This document shows, in pieces, positions 8,945 to 17,405 of a DNA stretch of 57,804 nt (the first letter of the stretch is position 1; each line of letters starts with the position of its first letter). The notes below the pieces were generated by a model that was not told the origin of the DNA, searched no databases, and saw only the letters and a program-made list of their open reading frames with translations. The position numbers were made by a program, and so were the translations under genes. The stretch comes from Alphaproteobacteria bacterium (GTDB lineage: Bacteria > Pseudomonadota > Alphaproteobacteria > Reyranellales > JAQSWP01), in contig JAQSWP010000001.1 in the NCBI GenBank assembly GCA_029266575.1, forward strand, positions 1 to 57,804. The letters are read 5' to 3'.

Positions 8945-10152
8945 TGCGCATTTCCTTTCGGTTCGATCACGATGCCGCGCGCGACCAGCGCGGCAATTTC
9001 CGCCTCGGCCACGCCCGCCTCCCGCAACACCTCGCGGCTGTGCTCGCCGACCAGCGGCGCCGGGCGGGTGATTTCGCTGGGGCTGGCCGAGAAGCGCACC
9101 GGCGGATTGACCATGCGGATGGCGCCCTCGGTGGGATGCTCCATGGTGACGAAGAGATCGCCGGCGTTGAGGTGCGGATCGGCCAGGATGTCTTCCAGCG
9201 AATTGATCGGGCCGCAGGGGATTTCCGCCTGCATCAGCTTCTCGAGCCACTCCGCCGTAGTCTTGGTGGCGGCGATTTCGGTGATCCGCTCGTAGAGCTC
9301 GACGATGTTGTGGCTGCGGCCGGCGACCGTGGCGTATCGCGCATCGTTTGCCAGATCGTTGCGTCCGGCGATGCGGAAGAAATTGGCGAAGTGGCGCTGG
9401 GTGTAAGGCAGGATCGAGACCCAGCCATCGGCGCTGCGATAAGGCTTGCGCCCCGGAGCCATCATGCGGTTGTAGCCCGGCTTGTTCTCTTCCGGCGCGA
9501 AGCTGCGCATAAACATGTGCTCGATCAGCAGATACTGCGCCATGGTCTCGAACATCGGCACTTCGACCGACTGGCCCTCGCCGCTGCGCAACTTGTGCAC
9601 CAGCGCCGCCAACACGGCATAGGCCAAGGTCAGGCCCACCGTCTTGTCGGCGATGATGGTGGGAGCGTATTTCGGGATGCCGTCATGCATGCCGTTGAGC
9701 CAGGCGACGCCGGAGACGGCCTGGATCACGTCGTCGTAGGCCGGCCGGTCGCCATAGGGGCCGTCGGCGCGGTAGCCGTAGGCGCCGACATAGACGATGC
9801 CGGGATTGACCTTCTTCACGCTATCGTAATCCAGCCCCAGCTTTTTCATCGCCTGCGGCCGCATGGCATGCACCAGCGCATCGGCCTTGGCGATGACCTT
9901 GCGCAAGGCCGCCAACGCCTCGGGCTGCTTCAGGTCCAGCGCCAGCGAGCGCTTGGAGCGGTTGACGCCCAGATGCAGCGGGCCCATGCCGGGATTGACG
10001 CGCGAAGGGCCGATATGGCGCAGCATTTCGCCTTCGGGCGGTTCGACCTTGATAACGTCGGCGCCCTGGTCGCCCAGCAGCTGCATGGCATAAGGACCCA
10101 GCACCACCGCCGTCATGTCGAGAATGCGCAAACCCTTGAGCGCGCCAGCCAT
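8941..10152 (-). CDS. CaiB/BaiF family (class III) CoA-transferase
   Basis: A 403-aa class III CoA-transferase. It shows the N-terminal G-L-R-I-L-D-M-T-A-V-V-L-G-P-Y segment, V-I-K-V-E-P-P-E-G-E near 34 and the catalytic Asp140 in P-A-Y-D-D-V-I-Q-A, which forms the aspartyl-CoA thioester. The family moves CoA between carboxylic acids without ATP. The start at 10152 was chosen over the longer 10209 because the family N-terminus (M-A-G-A-L-K-G-L-R-I) begins there and AGGA lies 7 bases upstream. It forms an operon with the MaoC protein and is divergent from an acyl-CoA ligase. The acid substrate is unknown. Confidence 0.92.
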   Translation of the reverse strand: MAGALKGLRILDMTAVVLGPYAMQLLGDQGADVIKVEPPEGEMLRHIGPSRVNPGMGPLHLGVNRSKRSLALDLKQPEALAALRKVIAKADALVHAMRPQAMKKLGLDYDSVKKVNPGIVYVGAYGYRADGPYGDRPAYDDVIQAVSGVAWLNGMHDGIPKYAPTIIADKTVGLTLAYAVLAALVHKLRSGEGQSVEVPMFETMAQYLLIEHMFMRSFAPEENKPGYNRMMAPGRKPYRSADGWVSILPYTQRHFANFFRIAGRNDLANDARYATVAGRSHNIVELYERITEIAATKTTAEWLEKLMQAEIPCGPINSLEDILADPHLNAGDLFVTMEHPTEGAIRMVNPPVRFSASPSEITRPAPLVGEHSREVLREAGVAEAEIAALVARGIVIEPKGNAQ

Positions 10153-10311
10153 TAGCGTTCCTCGCTTTTCATTGCCGCGCAGCCTGCGGCAGGCAGACAG
10201 CAGCGTCAAAGCCTTTATCGCCGTATTCCGGTTGGCGAACGGCGATGCTTGACACGGCTGGCGCGAGCCTGAAACTCAAGGGCAAAACGGTTCGATCGTC
10301 GCGGAGGAAAT

Positions 10312-11853
10312 ATGGACGTGCAAAGCGTGATGCGCCGTGCAGCGCAGTTCTACGCCAACAAGGAAGCCATCGTGCATGGCGCCCGGCGCCTGACCTTCGC
10401 GCAAGCCTGGGAGCGCGCCATCCGCATGGCCAACGGGCTGATCGCGCTTGGGCTGCAGCCGGGCGACCGGGTCGGCGTGCTGGAGGACAATTCGCTTGAG
10501 GCCTCCGACATCTTCGTCGGCGCGGCGATCGCCAACGTGGTGCGCGTGCCGCTCTATCCGCGCAACAGCCGTGAGGCGCATCTGCACATGCTGGGCCATA
10601 CCCAATGCAAGCTGCTGGTGGTCGGCGCCAATTACGCCCATGAGATCGAGGGTTTCAAGGCCGAGCTGCCGGATCTCACGCACGTCATGATCCGAGACGG
10701 CAACTACGAGGCCTGGCTGGCGCAACAGTCCGACGCCGATCCCAACGTGGCGGTGAAGGAAGACGACATCTATATCATCCGCCACACCGGCGGCACCACT
10801 GGCCGCTCCAAGGGCGTGGCCTACACGCACCGCTCGTGGCTGGCGGCGGCACGCGACTGGTTCTATCTCTACCCGCCGGTGGTGCCGGGCGATTCCTGCC
10901 TGCACCTGGGACCGATCAGCCATGGCTCGGGCTATCTCTTCACCCCGATCTGGATGGGTGGCGGCAGCAACGTGATGATCGACAAGTTCGATCCCGCCGC
11001 CGTCGTCGATCTGATGGAGAAGGAGAAGATCGGCTACATGTTCATGGTGCCGACCATGCTGAACGCGGTGCTGCGCGTGCCGGGCATGCACAAGCGCGAT
11101 TACTCGCACCTGAAATGCCTGCTCGCCACCGCCGCGCCAATCGCCGACGACACGGCGCTGAAGGCCTATGAGGTGTTCGGGAACGCCATGTATCAGGGCT
11201 ATGGCCAGACCGAAGTGCTGCCCATTGCCATCATGGGGCCGGCGCAATGGTTCGCCAGGGACGTGCCCGGCTCCAATCCGTTGCGCGCCTGCGGCATGCC
11301 CCTGCCCTTCGCCGAGCTGCAGATCTGGGACGAGGACAACAGGCCGGTGAAGCCGGGCGAGGCAGGGCAGATCGTGGCTCGCACCGACGGGCAGATGAGC
11401 GGCTTCTGGCAGGACCCAAAAGCCACCGCCGAGCGCATGATCGGCGGCTGGGTGCTGACCGGCGATGTCGGCATGCTCGACGCCAACGGCTATCTCTACA
11501 TGATGGACCGCGCCAACGACATGATCGTATCGGGCGGCTTCAACATCTATCCGGCGGAACTGGAGAACGCCATCGCCGACCATCCGGCGGTGATCGAGTG
11601 CGCGGTGTTCGGCGTACCGCACGAGAAATGGGGCGAGGCGCCGCTGGCCGTCTGCACCGTCGATCCCAAACTCACGGTCAGCGAGCAGGAGATCATCCAG
11701 CTCTGCGTCGAGAAGCTCGGCTCGTACAAGAAGCCGCATGCGGTCGAGTTCCGCAGCGAGCCGCTGCCCAAGACGCCGGTCGGCAAGATAAAGCGCAAGG
11801 AATTGCGCGAGCCGCACTGGCAGGGCCATACGCGGCGGGTGGCGGGGAGCTGA
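10312..11853 (+). CDS. AMP-forming acyl-CoA synthetase / CoA ligase
   Basis: A 513-aa adenylate-forming ligase. Its P-loop-like motif is T-G-G-T-T-G-R-S-K-G at residues 159-168, Y-Q-G-Y-G-Q-T-E occurs in the middle, D-R-A-N-D-M-I-V-S-G-G-F-N-I-Y-P marks the hinge, and the catalytic Lys is in K-T-P-V-G-K-I-K-R-K near the end. It activates a carboxylic acid with ATP and CoA via an acyl-AMP. A perfect GGAGG sits before the ATG. It is divergent from the CaiB/MaoC pair across 160 bp, suggesting a shared acyl-CoA catabolic module. Chain-length or ring preference cannot be read from sequence. Confidence 0.93.
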   Translation: MDVQSVMRRAAQFYANKEAIVHGARRLTFAQAWERAIRMANGLIALGLQPGDRVGVLEDNSLEASDIFVGAAIANVVRVPLYPRNSREAHLHMLGHTQCKLLVVGANYAHEIEGFKAELPDLTHVMIRDGNYEAWLAQQSDADPNVAVKEDDIYIIRHTGGTTGRSKGVAYTHRSWLAAARDWFYLYPPVVPGDSCLHLGPISHGSGYLFTPIWMGGGSNVMIDKFDPAAVVDLMEKEKIGYMFMVPTMLNAVLRVPGMHKRDYSHLKCLLATAAPIADDTALKAYEVFGNAMYQGYGQTEVLPIAIMGPAQWFARDVPGSNPLRACGMPLPFAELQIWDEDNRPVKPGEAGQIVARTDGQMSGFWQDPKATAERMIGGWVLTGDVGMLDANGYLYMMDRANDMIVSGGFNIYPAELENAIADHPAVIECAVFGVPHEKWGEAPLAVCTVDPKLTVSEQEIIQLCVEKLGSYKKPHAVEFRSEPLPKTPVGKIKRKELREPHWQGHTRRVAGS

Positions 11854-11871
11854 GGTGAACCGAAAAGTAGC

Positions 11872-12780
11872 GTGACGCAACTGAAGCTGGCGATTAATGT
11901 GCCGGCGATGAATTTGTCCGCCTATTTGCGTCTGGCCCGCCCGCTCGACTGGCTGAAGAACGGCTTCGTGCCGCTGGGCCTGCTGTTCGCCGAGGCCTGG
12001 CATCATGCGCCGCTGGTGATCGACGTGGCGCTGGTAACGGTCGCCTTCTGCCTGGCCGCTTCCGCCGTTTACGCCTTCAACGACGTTTCCGACGCCGATG
12101 CCGACCGCAAGCATCCGCGCAAGCGGCAGCGGCCGGTGGCCAGCGGCGCCATTTCCGTGCGCCAGGCGCTGGTCTTCTCCATCTCGCTGGCTTTCCTGGC
12201 GCTGGCGATCGCCGCCTGGGTGCGCGCCGAAGCGTTGGGCCTGGTCGGCGCCTATCTGGTGCTCAACCTGTTCTATTCGCGCCTGCTGCGGCGCATTCCC
12301 TTCGTCGACGTGCTGACCATTGCCGCGGGCTTCATGCTGCGCGTGCTGGCCGGCACGGTCGGCGTCGGCATTCCGCCTTCGGGCTGGCTGCTGGCGACGG
12401 CGCTGGCGCTCACCCTGTTCCTGGGTTTCGCCAAGCGGCGGGCCGAGTTCGTCGCCGCCAATGGCGAGCCGGCGCGCGCCAGCCTCGCGGCCTATAACCA
12501 GCGCCTGCTCAATGGCCTGACCGTGGCAACCGCGCTCGCCGCCGGCGCGCTTTATGTCGGATTCACCTTCGATGCCCGCTCCATCCAATGGCATGCGGCG
12601 CCAAATCTGTGGATGACGGCGCCGCCGGCACTGGCGGTGCTGGCGCGCTATACATGGCTGGCGTTTCGCAACGGCAAGGGAGAGAATCCGGCGCGCGAAC
12701 TGATCGGCGATGCGTGGATCGCGATCTTCGCTCTGCTGTGGCTGGCGATTACGATGGCGGTGATCGGCGGTTTTACCTAA
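11872..12780 (+). CDS. UbiA-superfamily decaprenyl-phosphate phosphoribosyltransferase-like protein
   Basis: A 302-aa integral membrane protein with about nine hydrophobic segments. The Mg-prenyl-phosphate motif N-D-x-x-D-x-x-x-D is at residues 70-78 and is followed by R-K-H-P-x-K-R-x-R-P. That signature marks the 5-phosphoribosyl-1-pyrophosphate:decaprenyl-phosphate branch (Rv3806c/NoeC type) rather than ubiquinone or heme prenyltransferases. The reaction gives decaprenylphosphoryl-5-phosphoribose, precursor of polyprenyl-linked ribose or arabinose. The GTG start has only a weak ribosome site; an ATG 36 bases later (M-N-L-S-A-Y-L-R) is an alternative. The next gene is a GT-C glycosyltransferase, which supports a sugar-donor role. 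Confidence 0.85.
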   Translation: MTQLKLAINVPAMNLSAYLRLARPLDWLKNGFVPLGLLFAEAWHHAPLVIDVALVTVAFCLAASAVYAFNDVSDADADRKHPRKRQRPVASGAISVRQALVFSISLAFLALAIAAWVRAEALGLVGAYLVLNLFYSRLLRRIPFVDVLTIAAGFMLRVLAGTVGVGIPPSGWLLATALALTLFLGFAKRRAEFVAANGEPARASLAAYNQRLLNGLTVATALAAGALYVGFTFDARSIQWHAAPNLWMTAPPALAVLARYTWLAFRNGKGENPARELIGDAWIAIFALLWLAITMAVIGGFT

Positions 12781-12799
12781 GCCGGAAACAGTTGGGGAA

Positions 12800-14338
12800 A
12801 TGGTGGCGGCAACAGGCGACAGGGACGGGCTTCTCCGCGCGGCGCTCCTCGCCGCGGGGGCGCTCTGCCTTGCCTGGCTGTGGCTGTTCTTCACCTTCAC
12901 CGCCGACGATTCCTTCATCACCTTCCGCTATGGCCGCACCCTGGTCGAGCACGGCGTGTGGAACTGGAATGCGTCCGGCGCGCTTGCCGAGGCCTACACC
13001 AGCGGCCTTTATGCGCTGCTGTCGATCGTCCCTGCCGCGCTTGGCCTGGCGCCAGCGCCGATCTTCAAGCTGCTGGGCATGGTTGCCTTCGTGCTGATCC
13101 TGCAGCGGCTGTGGCGCTACGGCGGCATTACGGGACTGGTCTATGGCGCCACGGTTGCGGCCTTCACGCCCTATCTGTTCGTGCATGTCGCGTCGGGCCT
13201 GGAGACGCCGGTCTTCATCCTGCTAATGGTGGAAATCGCTGCGCGCCTGCTCACCGGCAGGGCGGCGCAACGCCAAGGGTTGTTCTTTGCGCTCTTGGCG
13301 CTGCTGCCGTTCGTGCGGCCGGAAGGCGCGGTGCTTTCGGCTGTGGCGGCGCTGCTGCTGGCGAAGCAGATCGGCTGGCGCAACCTGCACTGGCGCTGGC
13401 TGGCGCTCGCGGCGCTGTGCGGCGTGGTCTATTTCATCGGACGCTGGATCTATTTCGGTCTGCCGCTGCCGACGCCATTCTATGCCAAGACCGGTTTCAA
13501 TCCGGCCGACCTCGTCGCCAATCTGCTGTCGTTCCGGCTCTATCTCGTGATTGCGCTGGCGCTGCTGGTCCTAGTGCGCAACGGGGCCTTCCGCCTGCTG
13601 CTGGCCGTGCAACTCGGCGTCGTCGTGGCGCTCTATGCGCCGGCCCATCTGCAAATGAATTTTGCCGACCGCTTTCCGTTGCAGGCGCTGCTGCCGCTGG
13701 TCCTGGTGGCGCCGCTGGCGATCGCGCATCAAGGCACGGCGAGCAACAACAGGCGCTGGCATCTGATGGCCATGGCTGCGATGGCGCTGATGGCGGGGTT
13801 CGGCAATCTGTCGCAAAGCCATGTCGCCTGGCTGATCGGCTACACCTCGGCCGCCACGCAGACCCATCGCGCTTTGGGCCTGGCGCTGGCGCCGTTCGCG
13901 CCGCAGGGTTACACCATCGCCATGGCCGATTCCGGCCTGATCGCCTATCACGCCGGCTGGCGGGCGATCGACCTGGTGGGGTTGGCGGACAGCGAAGTGG
14001 CGCGCCGCGGCAACAGTCTTGCCTATATGGAGCAGGCCAGACCCGACATCATCGTGCTGTACAGCACGAGCGCGCGGGCGGCGGATATTCGCACGCACGG
14101 TCTGGGGCACGACGCAGCGGGCGAATTCCTGCAACGCCATCCGCAATGGCAGCCGACGGTCGGCCTGCCGTGGAACGACAGCTACTGGCTGGTGGTTTTC
14201 CGGCGTGCGGATCTGCCAGAGCGGACGAAGCTCGATCAGGCTTTGCAGAAGGTCGAAGCCGATGCCCGCGCCTGGAGCGAACAGCGCTTGCGCAGCAAAC
14301 TGTGGCGGGCGCTGAGCCTGCAGGACGCGTTTTACTAG
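12800..14338 (+). CDS. GT-C fold membrane glycosyltransferase, AftB-like
   Basis: A 512-aa polytopic protein with roughly ten hydrophobic helices and a soluble C-terminal domain of about 150 residues. The first periplasmic loop carries A-D-D-S-F-I-T-F-R-Y at residues 35-44. This Asp-Asp motif is typical of GT-C enzymes that use polyprenyl-phosphate sugars, and the D-D-[SA]-[FY]-I-[ST]-F-R-Y form is that of arabinofuranosyltransferases such as AftB. ATG preceded by GGGG; 19 bases after the UbiA-like gene, so probably one operon. Expected role: transfer of a pentofuranose from decaprenyl phosphate to a surface or periplasmic acceptor. The acceptor is unknown. An inverted repeat starts within its stop codon. 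Confidence 0.75.
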   Translation: MVAATGDRDGLLRAALLAAGALCLAWLWLFFTFTADDSFITFRYGRTLVEHGVWNWNASGALAEAYTSGLYALLSIVPAALGLAPAPIFKLLGMVAFVLILQRLWRYGGITGLVYGATVAAFTPYLFVHVASGLETPVFILLMVEIAARLLTGRAAQRQGLFFALLALLPFVRPEGAVLSAVAALLLAKQIGWRNLHWRWLALAALCGVVYFIGRWIYFGLPLPTPFYAKTGFNPADLVANLLSFRLYLVIALALLVLVRNGAFRLLLAVQLGVVVALYAPAHLQMNFADRFPLQALLPLVLVAPLAIAHQGTASNNRRWHLMAMAAMALMAGFGNLSQSHVAWLIGYTSAATQTHRALGLALAPFAPQGYTIAMADSGLIAYHAGWRAIDLVGLADSEVARRGNSLAYMEQARPDIIVLYSTSARAADIRTHGLGHDAAGEFLQRHPQWQPTVGLPWNDSYWLVVFRRADLPERTKLDQALQKVEADARAWSEQRLRSKLWRALSLQDAFY

Positions 14339-14397
14339 AGCAAATCAGGGTCTGACGGAATCGCTTGCGATCCCGTCAGACCCTGTGAATTTGCTCT
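14337..14397. repeat. Long near-perfect inverted repeat, about 28-31 bp arms
   Basis: Left arm AGAGCAAAT-CAGGGTCTGACGG and onward to ATCGC; the right arm is its inverse with a 3-base insertion and one substitution, around a 2-base loop. It overlaps the stop codon of the GT-C gene and lies before the convergent terB-like gene. It looks like a mobile palindromic repeat that could also act as an mRNA 3' end or terminator; there is no T-tract. Confidence 0.85.
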
Positions 14398-14402
14398 AAA
14401 CA

Positions 14403-14861
14403 TTAAAGAGTGGAGCGGGCCAGAACCCGCTTGCGCGCGGCGCCGACATCGGCATCCTCGAGATAGAGCAGCCCGGCCAGCCGGCGCATCAGGCTGGTCT
14501 CGTAATGATGCGCCTCGCCGTCGGCATAGACCACTTCCCACAGCAATTCGACGATCTGCAGCCGTTCCTCGGGTGAGAAGCGCTTGTTCAAGGCGCTGGT
14601 GAAGCGGAAGACGTCGGAGGCGTTGTCATGCAGGGAGACGACCGCGTCCACCATGTTTTTTGCGGCGGCTTCGTCGAGCCGGAACTGCGCCTGCAGCAGT
14701 CCCTCGATCATGCGGCGCTCGCCGGCGGAGAATTCGCCGTCGCGGGCGGCGACTTCGACCATCAGCGCCGCTGCGGCCATGACGCGATCGCCGGCATGCA
14801 CGGCCGCATGCGAGGTGGGGCCGCTTTCCGCGGCGAGAAACGACTTCAGCCAGCCAATCAT
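14403..14861 (-). CDS. TerB family tellurite-resistance-like protein
   Basis: A 152-aa all-helical protein of the TerB fold: A-A-L-M-V-E-V-A-A-R-D-G-E-F-S near residue 31 and the repeat V-V-Y-A-D-G-E-A-H-H-Y-E near 111. The two D-G-E segments are the acidic metal-binding sites of the family. An N-terminal segment (M-I-G-W-L-K-S-F-L) matches stand-alone alphaproteobacterial TerB proteins, which are usually not part of a tellurite operon. No other ter gene is nearby, so a direct resistance role is doubtful. Confidence 0.88.
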   Translation of the reverse strand: MIGWLKSFLAAESGPTSHAAVHAGDRVMAAAALMVEVAARDGEFSAGERRMIEGLLQAQFRLDEAAAKNMVDAVVSLHDNASDVFRFTSALNKRFSPEERLQIVELLWEVVYADGEAHHYETSLMRRLAGLLYLEDADVGAARKRVLARSTL

Positions 14862-14900
14862 GGCTCTGCTATCGCAAGTGCTGGCGGCGAAAGCAAGGCA

Positions 14901-15329
14901 TCAAAGATCGAATTCCGCATCATAGGCGCGCGCCAGGCGCAACGCACAGAGCCGGCCGAAATGGATGGTCAGGCTCTTGCGGGTGGCGGCGGCCATGCTG
15001 CGCCTGGCCGGTTCGACCAGCACCTCGCCGCCATAGCGGTCGGCGACGATGATGCCGGTTTCGGGCGGCAGATGCTCCATCGGGAAACCGTTGGGCACGG
15101 CGAAATAGAACAGATCGCAATGCGGCGCGTATTCCGGCCATTTGCCGTCGCGCTGCAGGTCGATCAGCGAAGTCTTGATCTCGACAATGCTGATGCAGCC
15201 CGAGGCATCGACGCCAAAGACGTCGGCGCGCCGCCCGCTGGGCAATTCGACCTCGACGGTCGACATGATTCCCATGTGGCGGAACAGGCGCAGCACGCCG
15301 CGGGTGATGATGGTGGTTTCCTGGCTCAT
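14901..15329 (-). CDS. mmcB: MmcB family DNA-repair protein (PD-(D/E)XK-like)
   Basis: A 142-aa protein matching MmcB, named in Caulobacter for its SOS-linked sensitivity to mitomycin C. Nuclease-like residues are visible as Asp36 (R-R-A-D-V-F-G-V), Glu50 and Lys52 (I-V-E-I-K-T-S), the D-x(13)-E-x-K pattern of restriction-endonuclease-like folds, followed by D-L-F-Y-F-A-V. The family is almost confined to Alphaproteobacteria and is one of the better taxonomic pointers in this window. It lies 64 bases beyond the SDR gene and just upstream of terB-like; no LexA box was recognised upstream. Confidence 0.88.
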   Translation of the reverse strand: MSQETTIITRGVLRLFRHMGIMSTVEVELPSGRRADVFGVDASGCISIVEIKTSLIDLQRDGKWPEYAPHCDLFYFAVPNGFPMEHLPPETGIIVADRYGGEVLVEPARRSMAAATRKSLTIHFGRLCALRLARAYDAEFDL

Positions 15330-15392
15330 GCCGGGCGCATTCTAGCGCCGCGATCGGGCGATGCCAGAATCGGGAACGACAGCGAAACGCTG

Positions 15393-16262
15393 TCAGCCGC
15401 CCAATACCTTCGGCTTCCTGTAGTTGGCCAAACCGATATAGGGCTTGCTGCGATCGTGGTCGGGCACTTCGAAGAAGGTCGAGCGGTTGTTGTTGTGCAC
15501 GCCGCCATCGACGCGAATGAAGGCGCCGGTGATGTAGGCGGCCGCTTCCGACAGCAGGAAAGCGACCGCAGCGGCGATCTCCGATTCGGTGCCGTGGCGC
15601 TTGAGCGGCACGCGCTTGACGACGCTGCGCAGGGTCTCGTGCGCGCTTTCGGGATATTTGTCGAAGCCGGAGGAGGCGATGAAGCCCGGGATCACCTGAT
15701 TGAGACGCACGCCCGAGGCGGCCCATTCGATCGAGGCGGTCAGGGTGAAATTCTCCTGGCCGGCGCGGGCGGCGCCGTTATGGCCCATGCCCGGCATGCC
15801 CAGCGGCCAGTCGGCGCCGATGCTGACGATGTTGCCGCCGTGCGCTTCCATCCACTGCAGGAAAACTTCCTTCGACACCAGGAATGTCGCGGTCATGTTG
15901 TTGGCCACCACCGCGTTCCAGCCATTGAGGCTGAGATCGCGCAGGCGCGAGGGGAACTGGCCGCCGGCATTGTTGACCAGACCGTCGATGCGCCCGCCCC
16001 AGCCGAGCACGGCGGCCACCATGTCCTTGACCGGCTGCTCCTGGCGCAGATCGCAGCTATGGATGAAAACGCCGTCGCCGCCGCCCAGCTCGTCGCGCAC
16101 CGTCTGCAGCTTTTCGACATTGCGCCCGATCAGCGCGATGCGGGCACCCAACGATTTCAGTTCATGGGCGATGCAGCGGCCGATGCCGGAACCGCCGCCG
16201 GTGACGATGATGGTCTGGCCGTGGAACAGGCCGGGACGGAAGACGGAGCGATAATCGACCAT
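15393..16262 (-). CDS. SDR family protein, PECR/dienoyl-CoA-reductase-like, with degenerate active site
   Basis: A 289-aa short-chain dehydrogenase fold. The cofactor loop is T-G-G-G-S-G-I-G near residue 21 and N-N-A-G-G-Q-F near 97. The active-site helix reads H-N-G-A-A-R-A-G-Q-E-N-F-T-L-T, aligning with the peroxisomal trans-2-enoyl-CoA reductase type (H-S-G-A-A-R-A-G-V-x-N-x-T-K). The canonical Tyr is absent, as in that group, but here the Lys is also replaced by Leu. It could therefore be a reductase with an altered mechanism or a binding protein. It starts 14 bases after the methyltransferase stop, so both are probably one operon. NADPH preference not determined. Confidence 0.85.
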   Translation of the reverse strand: MVDYRSVFRPGLFHGQTIIVTGGGSGIGRCIAHELKSLGARIALIGRNVEKLQTVRDELGGGDGVFIHSCDLRQEQPVKDMVAAVLGWGGRIDGLVNNAGGQFPSRLRDLSLNGWNAVVANNMTATFLVSKEVFLQWMEAHGGNIVSIGADWPLGMPGMGHNGAARAGQENFTLTASIEWAASGVRLNQVIPGFIASSGFDKYPESAHETLRSVVKRVPLKRHGTESEIAAAVAFLLSEAAAYITGAFIRVDGGVHNNNRSTFFEVPDHDRSKPYIGLANYRKPKVLGG

Positions 16263-16276
16263 GGAGCGGCTCTTTC

Positions 16277-17293
16277 TCAGACAGGCTTGCGGCCAAAGAT
16301 GCGGCTCAGCACGCCGGGAATGAAGGGTTCGGATTTGACGTCGATGAAGCCTGCCTTGGAGAAGAATTCACGGCAATCGGCTTCGGAATGCGCTGCCCCG
16401 GTGCTGCCCCAAATGGCTTCGTTCAACCCCCACAGCGCGGGATCGAGTGGCCCGGTGCGTTCGTCGTTCAGGGCCTCGCCGACCAGATGCATCTCGCCGC
16501 CCGGCGCCAACGCATCGAAGGCTTTGCGCACCACAAGTTGGATCAGCTCGGCGGAATATTGCGGCAGGTTGGAGGCCATCAGCACCACATCGACGCCGTG
16601 CGGAAAGTCATCGCGTGTGAAATCGCCGCCCATCGCCTCGACTCTCCCCGAAGCGCCGGCCTTGGCGATGAACTCGCGCGCCACGATGGCGACCGGCGGC
16701 AAGTCGAACACTGTTGCCCTCAGGCCAGGAAACGCTTGCGTCGCCATGATACTGTAGGCGCCCGAGCCGCCGCCGAGATCGAGCAGATGCTTGCGGCCCG
16801 TCAGGTTGACGGTACGGGCGAAATGGCGGGCCGAGCCGGTGCCGATGGAATAAGTCGCGTCGTGATATTTGCGCGCATCCTCGACGGTGAAATTCTCGTA
16901 CACGCCCAGCCGCGCCTCCGCGTGCCGCTTCAGATGCGTGGCCAACTCGCCCCACTGGTTCCACACCGGCTTGGTGAACAGCATCCACGGGCCGGCGAAA
17001 CGTTCTTCGGTGCTGACCAGGAAGCGCTCGACGTCGTCGGCGTTGCGATAGCGCTCGCCGTCCTTGTGCAGCAGCTCCATCGCCGTCAGCACCGTCGCCA
17101 GCCGGCTGACCTGGCGTTCGGCCAGACCGCGGGTTTTAGCGATGGCGGCGATAGTGTCGGCGCCCTGCGAGATGGCAGTGAAGATGTCGAGCTCGATGGC
17201 GGCGAACAGCGCGCCGCTTTGCCAATAGGCGCGCGAGAGATGCTGCAGGCGGGTGAGATCGACGCGTTTTTGCGGCGCGGATGAAGCTGCCAT
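16277..17293 (-). CDS. SAM-dependent methyltransferase, COMT-like (small-molecule type)
   Basis: A 338-aa protein. An N-terminal winged-helix dimerisation domain (L-S-R-A-Y-W-Q-S-G-A-L-F-A-A-I-E-L-D-I-F) precedes a Rossmann domain with the AdoMet loop L-L-D-L-G-G-G-S-G-A near residue 180. Where plant-type O-methyltransferases have the catalytic His (L-H-D-W), this protein has S-N-L-P-Q-Y, so the general base is missing and the reaction may be other than O-methylation. GGAGG 5 bases before the ATG at 17293 fixes the start. It is cotranscribed with the SDR gene. Substrate unknown. Confidence 0.86.
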   Translation of the reverse strand: MAASSAPQKRVDLTRLQHLSRAYWQSGALFAAIELDIFTAISQGADTIAAIAKTRGLAERQVSRLATVLTAMELLHKDGERYRNADDVERFLVSTEERFAGPWMLFTKPVWNQWGELATHLKRHAEARLGVYENFTVEDARKYHDATYSIGTGSARHFARTVNLTGRKHLLDLGGGSGAYSIMATQAFPGLRATVFDLPPVAIVAREFIAKAGASGRVEAMGGDFTRDDFPHGVDVVLMASNLPQYSAELIQLVVRKAFDALAPGGEMHLVGEALNDERTGPLDPALWGLNEAIWGSTGAAHSEADCREFFSKAGFIDVKSEPFIPGVLSRIFGRKPV

Positions 17294-17405
17294 GATCCTC
17301 CGGGAACGGCCAAGCTGGCCGGTCCCCACTCAATCAGACCGGATCAACCGCGAGCAAGCGACAAGGCCGCCCGCTTCCGCTTAGCGGTCGCCGGTTCCGA
17401 GAAGA

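Noticed and set aside
10249..10277. TTGACA box as the promoter of the acyl-CoA ligase
   Set aside because: A good -35 match, but the sequence 17 bases later (AAACTC) is a poor -10 box, so it is not listed as a feature.
10276..12921. A very long antisense open frame (881 codons) opposite the acyl-CoA ligase and UbiA-like genes
   Set aside because: It is the mirror of GC-rich codon bias. It has no ribosome site or recognisable domain, and it overlaps two well-supported genes on the plus strand.
14403..14861. Tellurite-resistance operon
   Set aside because: Only a lone TerB-like gene is present; no terC, terD or terE.
14628..16757. A long plus-strand open frame (709 codons) over terB, mmcB and the SDR gene
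   Set aside because: It is antisense to three genes with clear motifs and has low-complexity His/Gln/Arg/Ala composition typical of shadow frames.
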